DNA of 64,000 nucleotides from Cordylochernes scorpioides (lineage: Eukaryota > Arthropoda > Arachnida > Pseudoscorpiones > Chernetidae), in NCBI GenBank assembly GCA_030710605.1, contig CP092882.1, positions 15,932,062 through 15,996,061 of the forward strand, read 5' to 3'. The notes under the pieces were generated by a model. It saw nothing but the letters and a program-made list of their open reading frames with translations. It did no database searches and was not told the DNA's origin. Shown piece by piece: positions 57,203-64,000 of this stretch (positions are counted from its first letter, which is position 1; each line of letters begins with the position of its first letter). Made by a program: the position numbers and the translations under genes.

Positions 57203-60200
57203 GTCTCTAATTACATTAGTTAATCAGCCCTCTGATAAAAGTACGCCCACAACATCCTTTTCCTTTTCCAGACTGATATAATTCCTCCCTAATGTTCACA
57301 CTTGAAGTAGGTAATTTAATAGTTTCGAAATATATATTTTTTAAAAACTATTTTTAAGCATTTGATTCATTTTATATTAACATTTCAGTGTGGACTATTT
57401 ATTATTTTAACATAAAAATAATAATATATTTTAAAATATTTTGTACCTTATGAAACAAATCAATCTTTTTAACCCTTTTTTGGTTGAACGTAAATTCAGT
57501 CAATGTGTGTTTTATGAACAAAATAATACATCTTGTTATTTTCACGTTTGCCTTCATTTATTTTCTATGTTACATTATAGGAAGTAAGGTTGACAATTTT
57601 TAATCATATTATGGTTTTTATTCAGTCCAAACTTTCAAAAATATTAATTTATATATACAGTGAGATAAAACAGAGGAAAAGTTGTAAATTTATAAAATCA
57701 TTTCCATCAGTTTATCACGCAAGTGAAAGAGACATATTGTGGAATATAAGATATATACTACGTATATGAATCTGAATAATTTTAAATGAATTATAGAAAA
57801 CAATTTTATATAGCATGAATTTTCTTCTTTAAAAATATATTTTTTCAATACTTTCTGTAATGAAAATATGTAAATGGACATTTGCGATATAGCAAGTGTA
57901 TTGGGAGTAATGTTTTCATATAAATGAAAGGTAAATATTCAATAGGAATTTTTTCTGTTTTTGTCTTTTTATCAAATTATGCTTAATTGATTTTGTCTTT
58001 TCTGTTCATGAATGAGCATTACCCGAGTCGAATTTTTATTTATAATTCTATTGTCCTCTAAAAGGGGGAGAGAGATTGAAATTTAAGCTAATTTATTACC
58101 TTTCATTTAATATATATATTATTAATAATATATTTTAGCACACTTTCAATTAAAATTAATATTAGTAGGTGACCGGACATTTTTCGCTTCTTCTTCTCCT
58201 ACCAAGAAAGTTTGCGGTGGATATACACTCATGGACATAACTAAAGGAAGTAGAAGGTTTTTGATGTCAGGTAGTATTTTTTCTTTTAAGGAGTCAGAGG
58301 TAGTTTTTTCACACTTGGTGATCTCGTGTCTTCAATAAAGGTCACTGCGTTTCAAATATCTTTCATAGATATTGTCTGAATTTCAATATACATGCTAAAA
58401 GGTACAACCTACTTAAATTTTGCCCATGAGTGTGTAATTTATACCAACCTTTAAAAGCCTACATAATACAACAATTCTTTAATATTTCAATATTATTCCG
58501 TGATGAAATAGTTTTCTCTTTGGGGTTCAAATAAAAATGTGTACAAAATCCCTTCTTTCTTCTAAATTATTTTATTTTATTAATTACAGTAGAACCTTCC
58601 TTTAGTGGACACCTCTCCCTAAAGGATAGTTTTATTTTGCAAACTACCATTTTTACAATTGAGCCACTCTATGGTAAGTGGGCTTTGGCTCTGCAATTAG
58701 ATATCCTTTACAGGGATGTACTACTTAAAAAATAATATATATGTGGTGTGTGTATTTATTTTTATTATTCTCATCATATTCAGACGCGATATCCCCATAA
58801 GGGAGGCTTTCTTCAAGAAACAATACAAAATTCTTAGATTAATTTACATAAACAATTACTGATTTAAAAATTCAAGCATGAATTGTAAAATCAAGCATGA
58901 TTTTATATACAAACCAGGAACAACAAATGAAATAAAAAAAATACAAATATATATATACATTGTTTAGCAATTACGTTTTCTAATTAAGAGAGAAATCATA
59001 GATATATTTGCAGAATTTCATGCATTTAAAATATGAGTCTTTACTTTTTATGAACATAAAAAGATTATTATATTCAATGTCTTTTCCCAATATCTTTAGT
59101 TCTGTAAGATTGACACTCAATATGGTGTATAAAATTTAGAAAAATGAACACATCACAAGAGAGACCTAGGAAACCATAGAGAGAGAGGGGACAGGCACAG
59201 CCAGACGGTCGCTCGTGTTGCCCACAATAATCAAATATCTTAAAAGTCCTGAGGTGTTAGCTAACAGGCCTTAGTGATCGCCTCTTGTTATATCGCTGCT
59301 ATTTCAAGTGACAAGACTTTACCCTCCATCTTTGTTTCTTATAGGTTAGCTTTATTAAATTAAGACATATGTTATTTAACACTTAATTTATTATCAATAT
59401 AGATCAATTATAAGTTGGAGGTGTGTTATAATATGAATTTTAATCAATTTCAATCACTTGTTATGTAAATATTGAGCATTGTTTCGCTTTGTAGCAGTTT
59501 ACTTTTTTTTTATTGAACATTATTTTAACACTCACACATCAAAACAGTTCTGGCGATATTGAAGAGTTTCTCTGTCATTCTTTCCTTAGTGGAATTTATT
59601 TCATCAATGACCTTTTCTTTATTATTTTATTTCATGGACCAGGCTCTTTTCAAATAAAAATAAAACATCCACTGATATTTCTTCCACTTAATGTGCGTAC
59701 TTTATCGATCTCTTAATTATATTTGAATTCAATACTTTCTAAGAAAGTGACTCTTTATTTATCATGTGCAAAAGATTGCCAAATACTAAATTCAATAATC
59801 TGTGCATTGTTGTTTCAATATTTTAATTAAATAAAAATACCCATGATGTACATCTTGAAGATATAGTATGATTATATGTAACCATCATTTCTTCCATTAC
59901 ATCTACACTCTCCTTTGTTATGTTATAATTATCTCTGGCTTCGAGGATTCTCCTGTTAAAATTATTATTGTACTGCCTAAATATACTAAATATTTGATAG
60001 GATATTCAGGGCCAATATATTGAATATAGCGCGCTCAGGCGTCAATGTATCATAAATTCGAGAGGTATTTCATATCATCGAAATACTTATCAATTTTGAG
60101 AATTATAATCTCTTGTTCTTTATTATTTGACAAATAGAGTTTCCCAAATAATTTTCTATTTGAACCGTTATTTCGACATGCATGCCATCCATTTATCTAA

Positions 60201-60486
60201 AGGTGATATTGTGACTATAACTAAGTAATCAAAAAAGTTTATTCGAAATTATTATGATGCCTTGGATGACCCTATTGCTTTGTCATTTAGAAACACTTAA
60301 AATATTTGGACTTACTAGCTTAAAACCAAGATGCATGTCAATTCTAAAATGTTGTATTTATTTCGATGGCTACCAAGATCGATTGACTTTTTAAAAATAA
60401 AAATATAATTAATAAAGAAAACCACAAGATATGTTATGAAATACTTTTAAAACGTTTTATTTAAGAGAGGTTTTGAAATTTATTAT
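57203..60486. other. Region between the two lectin genes
   Basis: 3.3 kb holding the promoter side of the downstream gene, one MITE (58587-58724), a GC-richer unclassified stretch at 59160-59330 and AT-rich DNA. No convincing TATA/initiator pair was found for the gene start at 57202. Confidence 0.5.
58587..58724. repeat. MITE, copy 2
   Basis: Same family as 55366-55538 (CAGTAGAACCTTCCTTTAGT start), shorter at the right side. Confidence 0.65.
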
Positions 60487-62703
60487 CTAGAGATATATGG
60501 TATCTTGGTTTAATGAGTTGCGAAACTGCAGTCGTTCTCTGCTGAGCTGATACCAGGTCAGTATCTGGGGTTGACGGCGGGCCATGTGTAGCGCCATGAG
60601 CAGCAATGTGGCGCCGAGGGCCACTCCCAGTATGGCCACTAACGTGATCAACCCGTTGGATGAAGCCTCCTGGCCTGGAACATTAGAAAATATAGTTAAA
60701 ATGATACTTTACAAATCATAGAATGAGTGTTTTTTTTCACACATGCAGTTTTATTAAGACAACTGATCTTATATAGATTCATCGCAGTAAGGAAGCTCAA
60801 ATGGAGATCCAATACTCCAGGCAGCACAAAACCCAACAACAGCCTCCAGGTCTGACGCATGTCCAGTGGCCACAGATTCGACCATGTCAAGATTAGCCTA
60901 TCACTTAAAAGACAAGTGTGGAATCAGCCGCGTTCTGGAATAAGTGCTATTATTTTCAAGTTTGTATAATATCCAAAGTTATTGATCAATTTTTATAGCT
61001 ATGTTGCCTTAATTGTTCTATAGAGATAATTAAAATGTTGTTTAGAGTTTATGTTTTCTTATGTGTAGATATATTGTTAATAATTAAGATGCTGCTAGTG
61101 TCGTGAGGACTGTGATGTTGGCCAAAATTTATACATTTTTTGTTTTCTGTGTGTGTGAGAAGTTATATATGGCTCTGCAGACTGTCTGTAGTGTTGTCCT
61201 GGATAAATGTGATTCACAGAAATTTATTGAATTTAAAATAACTAATTACAACCATGATGTGAAAAAAAGTGCATACATATTATAATATTTTGGGAGAGGA
61301 AATACAACAAAATCAATATAATTATTATTTTAAATGACAAGAAAGGCTAACAGAAATGAAGTTGAACAAACCATTCATGCTTGTCAGGTATTCTTTCGAA
61401 TCTAGATCATTATTTCCAGGTACTGTACAAACAACAATTTATCCATGAGTACTGAGAAATATAGAAAGAGGAAGTCAATACAGACCCTTTTCTGCTACAC
61501 ATAGGGCGAATCGATATGAATCACATTGGATGTCATTCCAGTGTCCAGAATCAGCCAGCATCTCCACACAGCGGTCCCCAGAATGATGTTCATCAGTCCA
61601 GTTTACATAGTCCAGAGGTGATCCATCACTCCATTCGTATCCTGGTACATAGGTCCATACATAATATCTATCCATGTTACTGAATGCACCAAGTAATCCT
61701 TGCATTTTCATGATTTGATTGAATATATTTACATCATTCGATTTTGTATTTTCAAACATAACCTATTGACACATAAATAATTTCTACAGGTAAACTCCGT
61801 ACAATTGGTATAAGTGTATAACGAATCAAAAGTTTTGACGAAGGAGTATCTTTTATATTTTCGTCAAAACTTTTGATTCGTTATAAACATAAATTAGTGG
61901 AGTCCAACCCCTCCTCTACATGGCGTGGGGGAGAAGCAGCACAAGTAAGGGACTGCCCTGTAGGGCGAAGTACGGTATCTTGAACCCAGAGTCGCCATGG
62001 TAACCGTGAACAGAGAACTCTGAAATGTGGCTAACTAATGGGGCAATGACCCTCCTCTTCATCCATGGAGAATAGACAAGGCATCACCACTATATGAATA
62101 ATTAATTAGTTGAAGTGAGTGTACCAAATAATTCTTGACTTTTCATAATTTGATTGGATATGTTAACATCATTATCAATATTTCCTATATATATATTGAC
62201 ACAATATTCATTAATTAATTAAAATAAATTTTAACTCTACGAAAATATATTTTTCTAGTTGTTCTCTTCCTTAATATAAAAAAACTGGTTTTAATTAGGT
62301 TCTAAGAAGACCACATTAATATAATTTATTCTCTATATATTTGTTAGTTATAGTGATATAAAAATGTTAGCTAATTAGTTTCCTTCATTGTTTTTAGCAA
62401 CACATCTGACCTTTAAAAACCTCTCATGCATTATTTCATGACAGCCTTTAAAATATGTATTTTAATAATATGAGTATTTTAACGAATGTTATTTAATATT
62501 TTTTGCCATTTGTTGGAGTTAGATTATATTTTAAAATTAAATATTATTTTAGCATAACGGAATCATACTATGATATTGAAAATAAATAAACAACTTACCA
62601 TCCACAGTTTGGTGCAATCCAATCCACACAGATTCTGACTTGTTAAGATGTGAAAAAATGATTTCATTTTCTGCAGCATTGTGAATACTAACTTGATTGC
62701 CTC
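60487..62703 (-). CDS. 3' end of an upstream C-type-lectin receptor gene: last CTLD, transmembrane helix and tail
   Basis: Exons 62703-62599, 61641-61486 and 60674-60487, all phase 1. The CTLD part reads GGNQVSIHN, VWIGLHQTVDG, YEWSDGSPLDYVNW, GDRCVEMLADSGHWNDIQC and ALCVAEKG, a well-kept domain with WIGL, WSDG and closing cysteines but no EPN/QPD. The last exon gives a transmembrane helix (LITLVAILGVALGATLLLM), a basic stop-transfer ARR and a tail of about 30 residues ending DTIYL, then TAG at 60489-60487. AATAAA follows within a few bases (60484-60479). The 5' part is outside the window. Exon 61641 was chosen because it gives normal CTLD spacing; an upstream acceptor would add 16 residues. 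Confidence 0.85.
61679..61745. repeat. Intronic/exon-edge direct repeat, copy 1
   Basis: Similar in the same orientation to 62112-62178. It lies just upstream (on the gene's strand) of the CTLD exon and may be a decayed duplicated exon edge. Confidence 0.6.
61817..61885. repeat. Perfect 26-bp inverted repeat (hairpin)
   Basis: Arms 61817-61842 and 61860-61885 match without error around a 17-base loop. No run of T and no gene end, so it is not a terminator; possibly a miniature element end pair. Confidence 0.75.
61886..62100. other. GC-richer unclassified block in a lectin intron
   Basis: Base composition differs from the AT-rich surroundings (GGCGTGGGGGAGAAGCAG and following). No frame or family recognised; probably part of a repeat that includes the hairpin at its left. 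Confidence 0.4.
62112..62178. repeat. Intronic direct repeat, copy 2
   Basis: Partner of 61679-61745 (shared TTTTCAT(A/G)ATTTGATTG core). Confidence 0.6.
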
Positions 62704-64000
62704 CTGCACAACACATTAAACTTGTATTTGTTAATATTATCAGTGAAATTATAAATAGTATCATAATTATACCTGTTGAAGGGCTGTTATGCCCAAAGGC
62801 TAGTATTGTTTGTGATAAAAAAAAACTTTCCCTCAGAGAATTATATTTTTATCATATTTGTATATTGCCTATTGTTTATATTATGTTTATTATTTTTTAT
62901 ATACAGTACAACCTCCTTTTAAAATACACCTAATGGCAGAGCTAAGTGTTCTTTATGAGAGGTGTCCTTTTACCAGAGAGTTGATAAATTGTAAAAAAGT
63001 AATTTTGCAAATAAAAACTGTTCTCTGAAAAGAGGTGTCCACTAACGGAGTGTCCGCTATAGATATTAGTATAACATTACAATGGTATATCATGACTTGT
63101 TCTCTCTCTTGTAATGATTCACAATTATAATATTTGAGAATTTTTTTTCAATTTGGATGTCTTCAAATAGGATAGTCTTTTTTATTTATTTTTTTTTGAA
63201 ATATTAAAATAATGACACATTTACGTTTATGTTCTTACTCCAACTGTCGTTGCTTAATTTATGTCCACTCTGAAGGAAATTTTCTATTCGAGCTAGAGAG
63301 AATATTAATATTAATATTTTATGAACAGATTAATAAATCTGATATTTATATTTTGATACTCTGTATAGATATTGCTGTTTACATTATTGCTCAACTTTTA
63401 CTTTATAAATAACAGTTTGTTCTTGTGCTTTAAATACATTTCTGTGTCATCCTGTGTTACCTCATTGTCTATGTCACAATATAATAACAGTCTTGAATAT
63501 CGCTTAAATAAAATCATTTTATTATATATTTATGTCGTATTGTAATTTTTCCAAAGTTCAATGTGTGGAAATGACAATTAAGCAGTCGTTTGTGGCTGTC
63601 TCCACCTCAATAATCATCGTCTTTTTTTTTTTTTTCAAATCTTTTTTAAACAAAACAAAAATTTACATACACCATTTAATTAAATCTTTAGTAAAAAAAA
63701 TAAAATAAAAAAAAATTTACATTCTATCATTCAAAATGTATCATTTATATATACACAACATCGAAGTAGTGTATTGTCATAGCAAAAATGTACCTGTCCC
63801 ATAAATGTCTATAATACCTCGGCAAGAGGGTTGTGTACCTGAATACCTAAATATTGCGGTTAATGTTTATAAATTTCCCGCCTTGAGCGCGCCATCTATC
63901 GGAGCTTAGTTGCACAAAACCTGCCGAGCTGCCAATGTATTACAGGCTATATTTATTTTTGGCTATGACAATATATTTTCAAGATTCATTTCTAAAACTA
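62704..64000. other. Right edge: intron of the upstream lectin gene, no further exon seen
   Basis: Contains one MITE (62904-63073). At 63880-63905 a GCGCGCCATCTATCGGAG stretch resembles the edge of the retrozyme and fold-back repeats. No CTLD exon was found; upstream exons should lie beyond 64000. Confidence 0.45.
62904..63073. repeat. MITE, copy 3
   Basis: Same family (CAGTACAACCTCC start; GTGTCCACTAACGGAGTGTC near the right end). Confidence 0.65.

Noticed and set aside
60696-60890. Extra lectin exon between the CTLD and transmembrane exons
   Set aside because: An alternative frame is open for about 35 codons, but there is no GT donor and the region ends in the dispersed CATCGCAGTAAGG word; direct joining of the neighbours is in phase.
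61103-61285. Small plus-strand protein
   Set aside because: No domain, lies in a lectin intron, ordinary chance frame.

Overview
The window is eukaryotic, from an AT-rich invertebrate nuclear genome. It has spliced genes with GT-AG introns of up to about 20 kb, C-type-lectin receptor genes, and dense layers of retroelements. The mix of permuted Penelope-like elements (Naiad type), BEL/Pao, Ty3/Gypsy, Copia, retrozyme-like repeats and multi-CTLD mannose-receptor-like genes fits a mollusc or a chelicerate. The sequence alone does not decide the phylum.

Host genes: two C-type-lectin receptor genes lie head-to-tail on the minus strand. The upstream gene contributes only its 3' end (62.7-60.49 kb): last CTLD, transmembrane helix, short cytoplasmic tail. 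The second starts with a signal-peptide exon at 57.2 kb and runs out of the left edge past 3.5 kb. I traced 18 exons whose splice phases all agree, coding for an N-terminal non-CTLD segment, four CTLDs (the second degenerate) and the start of a fifth. Most other features between 1 and 57 kb sit in its introns.

Layout, left to right: 3' part of a Copia element (1-1.5 kb); a Naiad relic (1.5-3.0); CTLD5/CTLD4 exons (3.5-6.5); a 12-kb array of three Naiad Penelope-like copies in inverted and tandem arrangement, bounded by TA microsatellites (6.6-18.5); a retrozyme-like tandem repeat with canonical hammerhead ribozymes (18.5-19.3); a small fold-back element (19.7-19.9); a Gypsy element with a TIR element in its integrase (20.1-25.7); CTLD3/CTLD2 exons (26.1-31.5); an 11.2-kb Gypsy element (32.9-44.1) carrying a nested 2.8-kb LTR element with a captured hnRNP K-like KH domain and a 252-bp hairpin insertion; a 681-bp fold-back element (44.7-45.4); exons of CTLD2 and CTLD1 (45.6-47.6); a gag-less BEL/Pao element (47.7-52.6); exons of CTLD1 and the N-terminal segment plus a SINE (53.9-57.2); MITEs, tRNA-like repeats and the end of the other lectin gene (55-64).

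Most notable: the Naiad 3' regions and the unrelated 681-bp fold-back element share a 61-66 nt motif with hammerhead ribozyme stems I, II, III, CUGAUGA, GAAA and a single cleavage-site base. Its segments occur in an order that no circular permutation of the known hammerhead gives, and a fourth helix makes a pseudoknot. Copies show compensatory changes in stems I and II. Second is the KH-domain capture by an LTR element.
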